Assembly: GCF_039839375.1 (NCBI RefSeq)
Contig: NZ_JBDOQU010000013.1
Span: 62,001 to 126,000 of the forward strand
Length of the DNA: 64,000 nucleotides
Direction: 5' to 3'
Origin: JBDOQU01 sp039839375
GTDB taxonomy: Bacteria > Pseudomonadota > Alphaproteobacteria > DSM-16000 > Inquilinaceae
A program made the translations under genes and the position numbers. Below are positions 33,653 through 41,288 of the stretch, piece after piece. Every line of letters starts with the position of its first letter. The first letter of the stretch is position 1. The notes under the pieces are model-generated. The model saw only the letters and a program-made list of their open reading frames with translations. It ran no database searches and was not told the DNA's origin.

Positions 33653-34867
33653 TCAGCGCGACGCGCAAGCCTCATGCCCAAGCGTTCCATCGATCGCTCG
33701 ATTCATTGTGGCGGCTGCCTCTGCCGGAAGGTGATGCGCGGCGTCTGGCACGACCTCATGTCGAGCGCGAGGCAAGGCGGCAGCGATCTCTTCGCCTAGC
33801 TCGGAGGGGGTCGCCTCGTCGAGTCCTCCGGACAGCACGATGGCGTCCGCTTCGATAGACGCAAGTAGCGAGCGAATATCGGCGCGCTCGAGAACCGCTG
33901 CGTCGAGCGCCCGAGCCAGCAAGTCCGGGTCATGCCGCATCATAGTTGCGTGTTCGGCGGCGACTTCGACCGGGTGTTCCGCCAGCCAGCTACTGGCAGT
34001 CGTCAGGTTCTGAACCGTCGAGAACGCCGACGCCCGCTCGGCCTCACCGGCGAGAAGCTCCGCTCGGCGTTCGCGCCACGTATCGAGCCTGTCGGGATAC
34101 TCGGCACGCGCGCTTGTGTTCACCAACACCAGTCGCTCAACGAGTGCGGGATGGCGCGCGGCGATCCGCATCGCGATCATCCCTCCCTGGCTGTGCCCGA
34201 CAATCGTAGCACGTTCGGCGCCATGCTCGATGATCCATAGTGCGATGTCCTCGGCTATGCCGTCGAGGTCCAGACCGTCGCGCCAGCCGGACGCGCCGTG
34301 TCCCGGCATGTCGAGCGTGACGCACCGTCGCGTGTCGCTCAGCGCCCGAACCTGCTTCGCCCAGAAGCTACGGTCAAGGAACAGGCCGTGGAGAAAGAGC
34401 ACGGGTGGCCCCTGTCCGACATCGTCCCAGCCATAGACGGTGCCGTTGATCGCCGCGCTTCGCGACGCCGTACCGTCCGCTAACGCGCGTCCGATCAGAA
34501 ACGAATCCTCGAAGATCTGGTAGCGAGCGATCAGTCCGTCACGGATTGTGAAGCGGATCGCAAAGTCGCTGTCGACGATCGCGCGGGTCGGCACGACGCG
34601 GTGACGGAAGCGACCGAGCGCGATTACATCTGCGCCGTCGGCGATCATCCGCTCCACCGAGAAGGCCAGCGGGCGGAAGCTGTCGGGAAAGCGCTTCAGC
34701 CATCTCCGTACCGCCTCACGCCCCCGGATGATCCCGACCGTGCCGACCGCCGGATCGCCATCGACATGCCAGATGGCGTCAGAGTGGACGCACGCCATCG
34801 CGGCATCGATATCGCTCGCTCCGAAGGCTGCGAAATAGCGCTGCACTGCGTTGCCTGGCTCAGTCAT
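33653..34867 (-). CDS. SnoaL-like domain fused to alpha/beta hydrolase
   Basis: A 404-residue two-domain protein. Residues 5-125 are a SnoaL/NTF2-like domain (VQRYFAAFGASDIDAAMACV, then a DSFLIGRALAD end). Residues 140-395 are an alpha/beta hydrolase: oxyanion HG at 160-161, LDMPGHGASG, nucleophile S226 in GHSQGG, a late VLSGGLDEATP acid region and histidine in PDAAHHLPAE. Both active-site sets look usable. Hydrolysis of an ester, lactone or C-C bond is plausible; pairing with a carboxymuconolactone decarboxylase-like gene, whose stop it overlaps by eight bases, recalls the 3-oxoadipate lactonase/decarboxylase pair, but the SnoaL fusion is not the classic arrangement. Confidence 0.85.
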   Translation of the reverse strand: MTEPGNAVQRYFAAFGASDIDAAMACVHSDAIWHVDGDPAVGTVGIIRGREAVRRWLKRFPDSFRPLAFSVERMIADGADVIALGRFRHRVVPTRAIVDSDFAIRFTIRDGLIARYQIFEDSFLIGRALADGTASRSAAINGTVYGWDDVGQGPPVLFLHGLFLDRSFWAKQVRALSDTRRCVTLDMPGHGASGWRDGLDLDGIAEDIALWIIEHGAERATIVGHSQGGMIAMRIAARHPALVERLVLVNTSARAEYPDRLDTWRERRAELLAGEAERASAFSTVQNLTTASSWLAEHPVEVAAEHATMMRHDPDLLARALDAAVLERADIRSLLASIEADAIVLSGGLDEATPSELGEEIAAALPRARHEVVPDAAHHLPAEAAATMNRAIDGTLGHEACASR

Positions 34868-35237
34868 GGCGCGCCTCCAATACGGCTCGGAGCGCCGTGA
34901 TCGCGTTCAGCGCGGCGGGAAAGCCCGCATAGAGCGCCATCTGGATGATTGTCTCGACGATCTCCTCGCGCGTCGCGCCAACATTAAGCGCGGCGGCGAG
35001 ATGCACTTCCAGTTGTGGTCGGGCATTCCCCATGACCGTCAGCGCGGCGACCGTCGCCAATTCGCGCGTCTTCAGGTCCAGGCCTGGACGGCTGTACACG
35101 TCGCCGAAGCCGAATTCGATGATGTAGCGGCCGAGGTCGGGAGCAAGGTCCGCGAGGCTGGCGATCACCGCCTCGCCGGCAGTGCCGTCAATCTCTGCCA
35201 GGCGGGCTTTGCCGCGTTCGAAACGATCGTTGGTCAT
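34860..35237 (-). CDS. Carboxymuconolactone decarboxylase-family protein
   Basis: A 125-residue single-domain protein of the CMD family (RELATVAALTVMGNARPQLE, then VHLAAALNVGATREEIVETI). It lacks the CxxC pair of AhpD peroxidases, so it belongs with gamma-carboxymuconolactone decarboxylase-like members. Start ATG 35237 with AAGGAGAC upstream; a longer frame to 35315 runs through the divergent promoter. It is the first gene of the leftward operon CMD, SnoaL-hydrolase, LysR, and is divergent from the LysR gene at 35328. The family reaction is decarboxylation of a lactone; here the substrate is not known. Confidence 0.88.
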   Translation of the reverse strand: MTNDRFERGKARLAEIDGTAGEAVIASLADLAPDLGRYIIEFGFGDVYSRPGLDLKTRELATVAALTVMGNARPQLEVHLAAALNVGATREEIVETIIQMALYAGFPAALNAITALRAVLEARHD

Positions 35238-35307
35238 GGAAGTCTCCTTTCGACAACAAAGATGGCGATGTGAGAAGCTTCCAGGAACAGTTGATGACGG
35301 AAGACGG

Positions 35308-35325
35308 CTTTCCATTTATGGAAAG
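35308..35325. promoter_or_regulatory. Palindromic LysR-type operator
   Basis: CTTTCCAT (35308-35315) and ATGGAAAG (35318-35325) form a perfect 16-base palindrome around TT, two bases before the start of the rightward LysR gene and 71 bases from the divergent CMD start. Position and symmetry fit the autoregulatory site of a LysR protein controlling both directions. Confidence 0.65.
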
Positions 35326-35327
35326 CG

Positions 35328-36176
35328 ATGGATTGGGATGATCTTCGTTATTTTTCCGCCGTTGCCCGCACCGGCGGGCTCAGCGGCGGCGCCCGCGCGC
35401 TCGGCGTCAGCGCTCAGACGGTCGGGCGGCGGATTGCGGCCCTGGAGGCGAGCATCGGCGCGCCGCTGTTCGTGCGCCATTCGGGCGGCTACCGGCTGAC
35501 TGCCGATGGCCAGTCTATGCTCGGCGACGCGGAGCGGGTCGAGGAAGCGATGGCGCGGCTACGCAGCAACGCGACGGCGCGCACCGTGGAGGCAGCCGGG
35601 ACAGTGCGCCTCGCGGCACCGGAGACGCTCGCCACGCACATCCTGCTGCCTGGCCTCCGCCTGCTCCTCGATCGTCATCCCGCGCTTAAACTGGAATTGG
35701 TGACCGGTATCGCCACCGTTGGTATAGCACGAGGCGAGGTCGACCTCGCGCTTCGGCTGGTTCGCCCCGAACAGGGTGCGCTGACCGTCCGCCAGGTGGG
35801 CCGGATGGCACACGGCCTGTATGCCGCGCCCGACGTCGCGGCCGACCTGGAACGTGCGCGGCTCGTCGGCTGGGCCGACGCTTTCGACCTGCCGGCAGCG
35901 CGGTGGCTTCTTCGGATCACCGCGCGCAAGCCAGACATCATCCTCAACACGCTCGCCGCCCAACACGCCGCGATCCGCGCCGGCCTGGGCATTGGCGTCC
36001 TGCCGTGTTTTCTCGGCGAGGGACTGGTCAGGGTCGAGACATCGCCGTCACCGGTTGAGTCTCTCTGGCTCGTCGCACACGCCACTGACGCGACGGCAGA
36101 GCGGGTGCGCCTCGTGTATGAGGAGATCGCCGTCCTGATCGAGAAAAGCGCCGACAGGCTGGCTCCCATGTATTGA
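35328..36176 (+). CDS. LysR family regulator (divergent)
   Basis: A 282-residue LysR protein with N-terminal winged helix (DLRYFSAVARTGGLSGGARA, VSAQTVGRRIAALEASIG, LFVRHSGGYRLT) and an effector-binding domain from about residue 90. ATG 35328 lies two bases after a perfect palindrome, so the protein probably represses itself and controls the divergent CMD operon. It differs from the LysR at 32744; the locus thus has one regulator at each end. Last protein gene before the tRNA-Arg gene. Confidence 0.9.
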   Translation: MDWDDLRYFSAVARTGGLSGGARALGVSAQTVGRRIAALEASIGAPLFVRHSGGYRLTADGQSMLGDAERVEEAMARLRSNATARTVEAAGTVRLAAPETLATHILLPGLRLLLDRHPALKLELVTGIATVGIARGEVDLALRLVRPEQGALTVRQVGRMAHGLYAAPDVAADLERARLVGWADAFDLPAARWLLRITARKPDIILNTLAAQHAAIRAGLGIGVLPCFLGEGLVRVETSPSPVESLWLVAHATDATAERVRLVYEEIAVLIEKSADRLAPMY

Positions 36177-36422
36177 GTGGACACGTGCACATGTCCGGAG
36201 TTGGCCGCAAGCGACCTAAAAACAGCGATGAAGGCTCAATGAGGAGCCCCTGAAAGGGCTGCTCGCTCATTCCGGCAGCGAACAACGGACTCTGCGCCCG
36301 AGATTTTCGGGACGTTCTTAAGAGTGTCGATTGAGCCACTGCCGCAACGGCGACGGCAACCAGAAGCTCAACGGGGCCCGCTCATCCAAGCGGGGCTAAA
36401 CTTACGCAGAAATCAGAGAAAA
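36177..36422. other. Probable right-end DNA of the ICE
   Basis: No gene. It contains a near-palindrome around GGACACGTGCACATGTCC (36179-36196) and a CTTACGC heptamer at 36401-36407 that recurs on the other side of the tRNA gene. If the ICE ends in the tRNA 3' half, these bases are its terminal region. Confidence 0.45.
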
Positions 36423-36565
36423 TGGCGCACCCGACAGGATTCGAACCTGTGGCCTTCGCCTTCGGAGGGCGACGCTCTATCCAGCTGAGCTACGGGTGCA
36501 TCTGCTTACGCTGTGCTTACGCGGGATTTCCGCGAGAGTGAAGGGCCGGATTGCCTTCGCGTAAG
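36401..36565. repeat. CTTACGC heptamers flanking the tRNA gene
   Basis: CTTACGC occurs at 36401-36407, 36505-36511 and 36516-36522, and inverted as GCGTAAG at 36559-36565. The last three crowd within 61 bases right of the tRNA gene. Short repeated heptamers on both flanks of a core site resemble arm-type binding sites of tyrosine integrases, but no integrase is in the window to compare. Confidence 0.4.
36423..36499 (-). tRNA. tRNA-Arg (anticodon CCG)
   Basis: A complete cloverleaf reads on the minus strand from 36499 to 36423. Acceptor GCACCCG pairs with CGGGTGC, the D arm has AGCTGGATA, the anticodon stem TCGCC/GGCGA holds the loop CTCCGAA with anticodon CCG, the T arm ACAGG-TTCGAAT-CCTGT is intact, and the CCA end is encoded (36425-36423). 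It is the likely integration site of the ICE on its left and is followed on its right by a partial copy of its own 5' half. Confidence 0.97.
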
Positions 36566-36622
36566 ATGTTGTTTCCTATGCCTGTTTATTCCTTAAGACG
36601 TACGCTGACCACCTTGACACGA

Positions 36623-36662
<40 letters not shown>

Positions 36663-36759
36663 CCTTGCCTTGCCTCCAGCCTGGCCGGCGAGGCGGGCGG
36701 GACATTAGCGCAAAGCCCTGCCGATGCAAACCCGGATTCACCGAATCGGTCTGTAATCG

Positions 36760-38151
36760 CTATTGTCGAGAGGCCTCCGAGTATGCGCTGACGAAGTTCC
36801 GATAGGCTTCGTCATGTTGAAGAGAGTCGCAAGCGTTCCTGATCGCCGTGTCGAGCTCCGGACGCCGCCAAACCTCCACCCGAGATTTCGACCGAATGAA
36901 ATCGTGGAGTCCCGAGGCCTGAAGAAAAGCCGCGTCCACGCATGCGTCCATGCCGGCGGGATCCGGCCCCTTCAATTGAGCCAATCCGGCGAGGCATGAT
37001 TTATCGACAGCAACGTCGGGTAGGCCGCCGAAGCAACTTCTGGATGCGTTGTCGACCCTGCGTTTTACGTCGGTATCATCATCAATTTCAGCGACATTCA
37101 CGGAAGTTTCGACTCCTTTGCCAACCTCCATGATCCGCTCGTAAGTCTCGATGAACGCATCCACCACTTTTTCCCTGCTGAAGAACGCCCTATAGGTATT
37201 TCGGCCGTTCTCCATCAGCTTTCGCCGGACGCCGTCATCCGTCGCCGCGATGCCAATCTGGCGCGTGAGGCCGTCAACATCGTCAATATCGCACAGGAGG
37301 CCGTCATGCTCATGGGTGACATATTGGCGGGCTCCTGCCGCCCTCGTGGCGACCAGCGGAACACCGCTGGCCCATGCCTCTGCAATCACGGTGCCGAAGG
37401 GTTCGTATCTGGACGGCAGCACACAGATATCGGCCGCCTTCAACAATGCGGCGCGATCGGTGCGCCAGCCGAGAAATCTGACCCTGTCACCCAGGTTAAG
37501 CCGCCTCGCCAGATCCTTGTATTTTTCGATTTCCGGCCCGTCCCCGGCGAGCCAGAAATAAACGTCCTTCAACCGCGAGGCAGCATGAAGCAGCGTATCG
37601 ACGCCCTTCTTTTTATGCATCCTGGAGAGCAGCAACGCCACCGGCGCCTGTTCCGGCGTTGAAAGCGTCCGTCGATCAACCGGGGGGTTGTCCTCCAGAG
37701 TGCCGAAAGTATGCAGAAGGTAAGCGCGGTGAGGTTTGCTGCTTCGTTCGATAATGTGCCTCACGATATCTTTCGTAACGCCACCGAAATAGTCGCAATT
37801 ACGATACCGCTTGAGGTCATAGTATCCTCCGAACCACCCAAGAACGGGCACCGGAATATTCTTCGGCACGAACGATGAAGCACGACTCATCCATGAATGG
37901 ATGAGATCTGGTTTAAATTCTGAAATCGCCTCCCCGATAACTTTTGATGCTTTGCCAAATTTTTCAAATTTATTATAATGTAAAATGTCGAATTTTATCG
38001 ATCTATTTTCAAAAACTTCAATATAGTTTCTATGAGGCCTGCATATGACTCTCTGCTCTATACCAGCTTCGTGAAGGGCTTTTATAGCATCAAGGCAAAA
38101 TGTTTCCGCTCCGCCAATTTCATTGCCCGCAACCATATGAATTATCTTCAT
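36760..38151 (-). CDS. Glycosyltransferase family 4 protein with C-terminal extension
   Basis: A 463-residue GT-B enzyme. The N-terminal MKIIHMVAGNEIGGAETFCL and the donor-site region LPSRYEPFGTVIAEAWASGVP (EPFG through the second glutamate) identify the GT4 group, which moves sugars from nucleotide donors to lipids or polysaccharides. Residues from about 375 form an unusual extension with four cysteines. Base composition is clearly lower in GC than the surroundings in the first third, suggesting transfer from elsewhere. ATG 38151 is preferred over an upstream in-frame start at 38184. It is alone, next to the partial tRNA copy. Confidence 0.88.
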   Translation of the reverse strand: MKIIHMVAGNEIGGAETFCLDAIKALHEAGIEQRVICRPHRNYIEVFENRSIKFDILHYNKFEKFGKASKVIGEAISEFKPDLIHSWMSRASSFVPKNIPVPVLGWFGGYYDLKRYRNCDYFGGVTKDIVRHIIERSSKPHRAYLLHTFGTLEDNPPVDRRTLSTPEQAPVALLLSRMHKKKGVDTLLHAASRLKDVYFWLAGDGPEIEKYKDLARRLNLGDRVRFLGWRTDRAALLKAADICVLPSRYEPFGTVIAEAWASGVPLVATRAAGARQYVTHEHDGLLCDIDDVDGLTRQIGIAATDDGVRRKLMENGRNTYRAFFSREKVVDAFIETYERIMEVGKGVETSVNVAEIDDDTDVKRRVDNASRSCFGGLPDVAVDKSCLAGLAQLKGPDPAGMDACVDAAFLQASGLHDFIRSKSRVEVWRRPELDTAIRNACDSLQHDEAYRNFVSAYSEASRQ

Positions 38152-38377
38152 AACCAAAATCTCTGTACAAAGGGCGGGCCTCACAACCGCGTCGTGTCAA
38201 CAGACATTATCTGATGATTTGGTCGCGAATCGGCACGAGTCGGAAGAAAGTCGGTGAACCTACCGCGGCCCCGAGGATGGACAATTTCAGGAACGCTTGT
38301 CCACCTCATCCTTACCTTGCGGTCTGCCACCCCCGGTCATAGCTTCCTTCGCAAATCAATCATGGGAAATATGGATC

Positions 38378-38800
38378 ATGAAGGCGCGGGTGAAGTGGGT
38401 TGAGGGGATGACGTTTGTCGGGGAGTCCGGCAGCGGCCATGCGGTGGTGATGGACGGGTCCCCGGAATCCGGCGGGCGGGATCTGGGCGTCCGGCCGATG
38501 GAGATGCTGTTGCTGGGCATGGGCGGCTGCACCGCCTTCGATGTCGTGCTGATCCTGAAGCGCGGGCGGGAGCCGGTGGAGGATTGCGTGGTGGAGGTCG
38601 AGGCCGACCGCGCCGAAACCGACCCCAAGATCTTCACCGATATCCGCGTCCGCTACATCGTCTCCGGCCGGGGGCTGGATCGCGCCAAGGTCGATCGCGC
38701 GGTCGCGCTGTCGGCGGAGAAATACTGCTCCGCCTCCGTCATGCTGGGCGCGATGGCGAAGATCACCCATGAGGTCGAGCTGGTGGATACCGCCGCCTGA
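38378..38800 (+). CDS. OsmC family protein (YhfA-like)
   Basis: A 140-residue OsmC-fold protein with both redox cysteines in place: C51 in GMGGCTAFD and C117 in AEKYCSAS. Role: thiol-dependent reduction of organic hydroperoxides, or an uncharacterised YhfA-type function. The start ATG 38378 (MKARVKWVEG) begins the conserved sequence; the ribosome site is weak, and an upstream in-frame start at 38297 lies in the low-GC gap and is rejected. It converges with the lipoprotein hydrolase gene, with nine bases between stops. Confidence 0.9.
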   Translation: MKARVKWVEGMTFVGESGSGHAVVMDGSPESGGRDLGVRPMEMLLLGMGGCTAFDVVLILKRGREPVEDCVVEVEADRAETDPKIFTDIRVRYIVSGRGLDRAKVDRAVALSAEKYCSASVMLGAMAKITHEVELVDTAA

Positions 38801-38809
38801 GAAAGCCGG

Positions 38810-39856
38810 TCAGGAGCCGGGCCGGCCGGCCACCCTCTCATTGGCCAGCCATTGCGCCGCGGCCTGGTCGGCGACGGACGGCAACGGCGCGCGGCGGTCC
38901 TCGATCCAGGCCAGGATGTCCTCCTGGGGAATCCGCCGCTCCAGATCGCGCAGCAGCATGTGATAGCCGTTCCCGTAGAAGGCGATCGTGCGGTCCGGAT
39001 CGGGCGGCAGCGCCGCCAGCGTTTCCCGCACCTGGACGATGGGCAGAACCTCCTCCTTACGGCCGTAGAGGAAGAGGGTGGGCCCTTCGACTCCGTCGAC
39101 CGACCGGTAGCCGAGGCTCATTAGGTCGACCAGCCCGTCCAGCGTGTCGATCCGGTTGGCCTTCAGCACCAGCGGGTCCGTCGAAAGGCCGATCAGCATC
39201 TCGATATTGTCGGACGGCACGATGTCCAGCCCTTCGCCCGTCACCGTCAGGCCCGGCGCCAGCGCCACGGCAACATCCAGCGACCAGCGCTGGTAGAAGG
39301 GCATGACCTCCCGCCCCCAGATGGCCGGCGCGACCAGGATGGTCCCATCGACCTCCGGCGGGTCCGGCGACGCCATCAGCGCGATGGCGATGGCCCCTCC
39401 CATACTTTCCCCCAGCAGGTAGAAGGGCAGATCCGGATGGCGCGCGCGAAGCAGCGCCGCCGCCATGCGGGCGTCCCGGATCAGCGTTTCCGATCCCGCC
39501 CAGATCCCGGCGCCGGCGGCTCTGCCGAAGCCGCGCTGGTCGTAGGCGTAGGTCAGGATGCCGTTTCCCGCCCACCATGTCGCCGGCATATCGAAGGAAT
39601 GGGCATAATCGTTGAAGCCGTGCAGCGCCAGGATGACGGCCCGGGGCTCGCCTTCCGGACGCCACACGGTCAGCGGCAGGCGATAACCGTCCGCGGCGAC
39701 CAGCGCCTCCTCCCCGATGCGGGGGGCGACGGTCGCCGGGCCCATCGGCTGGGAGAGGCTGGCGCAGCCGCCGAGGAGAAGCAGCAGCGCCAGGCCCAGC
39801 AGCGCCAGGCCCGGTAGCGGCAAAAGCCCGGCCGCCCGCCTAATCGTCGCCGCCAT
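38810..39856 (-). CDS. Alpha/beta hydrolase lipoprotein (monoglyceride lipase-like)
   Basis: A 348-residue hydrolase with a lipoprotein signal (hydrophobic residues 10-30, lipobox LGGC, C31). The catalytic domain shows ALHGFNDYAHSF, YDQRGFG, nucleophile S151 in LLGESMGG, and a late YGNGYHMLLRDL with the histidine. This is the lysophospholipase/monoacylglycerol lipase pattern. The enzyme is probably anchored in the periplasmic face of a membrane. Start ATG 39856 overlaps the ABC ATPase stop by 17 bases, so the two are one operon; a longer frame to 39928 would run deeper into that gene. Confidence 0.87.
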   Translation of the reverse strand: MAATIRRAAGLLPLPGLALLGLALLLLLGGCASLSQPMGPATVAPRIGEEALVAADGYRLPLTVWRPEGEPRAVILALHGFNDYAHSFDMPATWWAGNGILTYAYDQRGFGRAAGAGIWAGSETLIRDARMAAALLRARHPDLPFYLLGESMGGAIAIALMASPDPPEVDGTILVAPAIWGREVMPFYQRWSLDVAVALAPGLTVTGEGLDIVPSDNIEMLIGLSTDPLVLKANRIDTLDGLVDLMSLGYRSVDGVEGPTLFLYGRKEEVLPIVQVRETLAALPPDPDRTIAFYGNGYHMLLRDLERRIPQEDILAWIEDRRAPLPSVADQAAAQWLANERVAGRPGS

Positions 39857-40826
39857 CGCGGGTGAGCTGCAGGAAGATGTCCTCCAGATCGGTCTCCTCC
39901 GTCGAGAGGTCGGTGATCCTAAGCCCACAATCGTTCATCACGTTCAGCACGTCGCCCAGCCGCGTCTCGCTCGGCCTGTAACGAACCACCAGCCTGTGGG
40001 GATGCGGCAGGTCGACCTGGAACTGCCCCATCGGTTCCGGAATCCCATCCAGCGGATCGGTCAGTTCCACGATCAGCGTCTTGCTGTCCAGCCGGCCCAG
40101 CAGGTTCCGCGTCGTGTCGCAGGCCACCACCGCGCCATGATTGATGATCGCGATGCGATCGCACAACTCCTCCGCCTCCTCAAGGTAATGTGTGGTCAGG
40201 AGGACTGTCGTGCCGGCGGCGTTCAGCGCGCGGACGTGGGCCCAGAGCTGCTGGCGCAGCTCCACGTCGACGCCGGCCGTCGGCTCGTCCAGCACCAGCA
40301 CGGGCGGGGAATGCACCATCGCCTTGGCGACCATCAGCCGCCGGCGCATGCCGCCGGAGAGGGAGCGCGCATAGGCCTCCTTCTTGTCCAGCAGGCCGAC
40401 CGCGTCCAGAAGCTGTTCGGTGATCCGCTCTCCCTTCGGCACGCCATAAAGCCCGGCCTGGAGGTCCAGCAGCTCCGCCGGCGTGAAGAAGGGATCGATG
40501 TTCAGCTCCTGCGGCACGACGCCGATGGCCGAGCGCGCCTGCCGGGTCTGCCGATCGATATCGTAGCCCCAGATGGCGGCCTTCCCGCCGGACTTGTTCA
40601 CCAGCCCGGCCAGGATGTTGATCAGGGTCGACTTGCCCGCCCCGTTCGGGCCCAGGAGCCCGAACAGCGAGCCGCGCGGGATCTCCAGGTCGATGCCCTT
40701 CAGCGCACGCTTGGCTAAGCCCTTGCCACTGGGCTTGTAGATCTTCTCAAGCCCCCGAACCTCCACGGCATTGGCGGGAAGGCTGTCGGGCGAGGGGGAT
40801 CGTTCCGCGGCTGGGAGGGCGGCCAT
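39840..40826 (-). CDS. ABC transporter ATP-binding protein
   Basis: A 328-residue ABC ATPase with Walker A GPNGAGKST at 59-67, signature LSGGMRRRL, Walker B VLVLDEPTAGVD and the switch histidine in LLTTHYLEEAEEL. The sequence (FGLLGPNGAGKSTLINILAG) fits the multidrug or ABC-2 exporter ATPase group. No permease gene lies beside it in this window, so its partner is elsewhere or the lipoprotein hydrolase downstream is functionally tied to it. It is divergent from the zf-CHCC gene with a 109-base gap. Confidence 0.9.
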   Translation of the reverse strand: MAALPAAERSPSPDSLPANAVEVRGLEKIYKPSGKGLAKRALKGIDLEIPRGSLFGLLGPNGAGKSTLINILAGLVNKSGGKAAIWGYDIDRQTRQARSAIGVVPQELNIDPFFTPAELLDLQAGLYGVPKGERITEQLLDAVGLLDKKEAYARSLSGGMRRRLMVAKAMVHSPPVLVLDEPTAGVDVELRQQLWAHVRALNAAGTTVLLTTHYLEEAEELCDRIAIINHGAVVACDTTRNLLGRLDSKTLIVELTDPLDGIPEPMGQFQVDLPHPHRLVVRYRPSETRLGDVLNVMNDCGLRITDLSTEETDLEDIFLQLTRDGGDD

Positions 40827-40935
40827 GACGGGTATCCGCTGCTACGTAAGGCCGCTGGCGCGACCAATCGGTTGATTGCTGGACCGCCATGGGTATCATC
40901 CGGCGGTTCCAGCGGTCAATCGGAGGGCCGGCCCC

Positions 40936-41169
40936 ATGGCTCTCCCGTTCAGCATGAAGGCGACAGTGGCGATGAAGCCCGCAACCTCCCCCATCCCGGC
41001 GGAAATGATCGAAATCGACGACGACACCGAAACCGTCGGCTGCGACGGCGGGGGCGGCGCGTTGGGCCATCCCATGGTCTATTATAATTTCGGGACCCTC
41101 ACCCAACTCGATTGCGGCTATTGCGGCCGCCGGTTCGTCAAGCGCGGGGCGGGAACCGCCGCCCATTGA
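40936..41169 (+). CDS. Zinc-finger CHCC domain protein
   Basis: A 77-residue protein with a zf-CHCC finger: C36, H45, C60 and C63, in the context VGCDGGGGALGHPMVYY and LDCGYCGRRF. It is related to the NDUFS6 accessory subunit of complex I and is common in alphaproteobacteria. Start ATG 40936 has GGAGGG eight bases upstream; ATGs at 40954 and 40972 are shorter alternatives. Followed by a clear terminator, so it is a single-gene unit. Zinc binding is well supported; a complex I role is inferred from homology. Confidence 0.87.
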   Translation: MALPFSMKATVAMKPATSPIPAEMIEIDDDTETVGCDGGGGALGHPMVYYNFGTLTQLDCGYCGRRFVKRGAGTAAH

Positions 41170-41195
41170 GGCCTGAAGCCTGAAAGGGCGAAAGC

Positions 41196-41217
41196 CCCGG
41201 CGGCGGCCGGGTTTTTT
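41196..41217 (+). terminator. Intrinsic terminator of zf-CHCC gene
   Basis: CCCGG (41196-41200) pairs with CCGGG (41207-41211) around CGGCGG, and six T follow at 41212-41217. It lies 27 bases after the zf-CHCC stop. Confidence 0.8.
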
Positions 41218-41288
41218 GTCCGGGAAGAGCTACCGCCGGTGGTCGCGCGGACGGCGGTACGCGCGGAAAGTGTCGCGTCGGGCGTCAA

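Larger units (their letters stand above)
1..36499. mobile_element. Integrative and conjugative element, left end outside window
   Basis: Seen: replication/partition genes, a TraF-like peptidase, lytic transglycosylase, MOBP relaxase, TraG coupling protein and a trb type IV secretion operon lie on one strand, interrupted by a 13-kb cargo block of mixed strand, and the block ends at a tRNA-Arg gene. Known: this order (DUF2285, AlpA, RepA, ParA, DUF2840, TraF, DUF736, transglycosylase, relaxase, TraG, trb, DUF2274) recurs in alphaproteobacterial ICEs. Inferred: the right junction lies in the tRNA gene at 36423-36499, because tRNA genes are the usual targets. The integrase and left junction are not in the window, so the exact limits are unknown. 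Confidence 0.82.

Noticed and set aside
39717..40718. 333-codon open frame antisense to the ABC ATPase
   Set aside because: Walker A, signature and Walker B are all on the minus strand.
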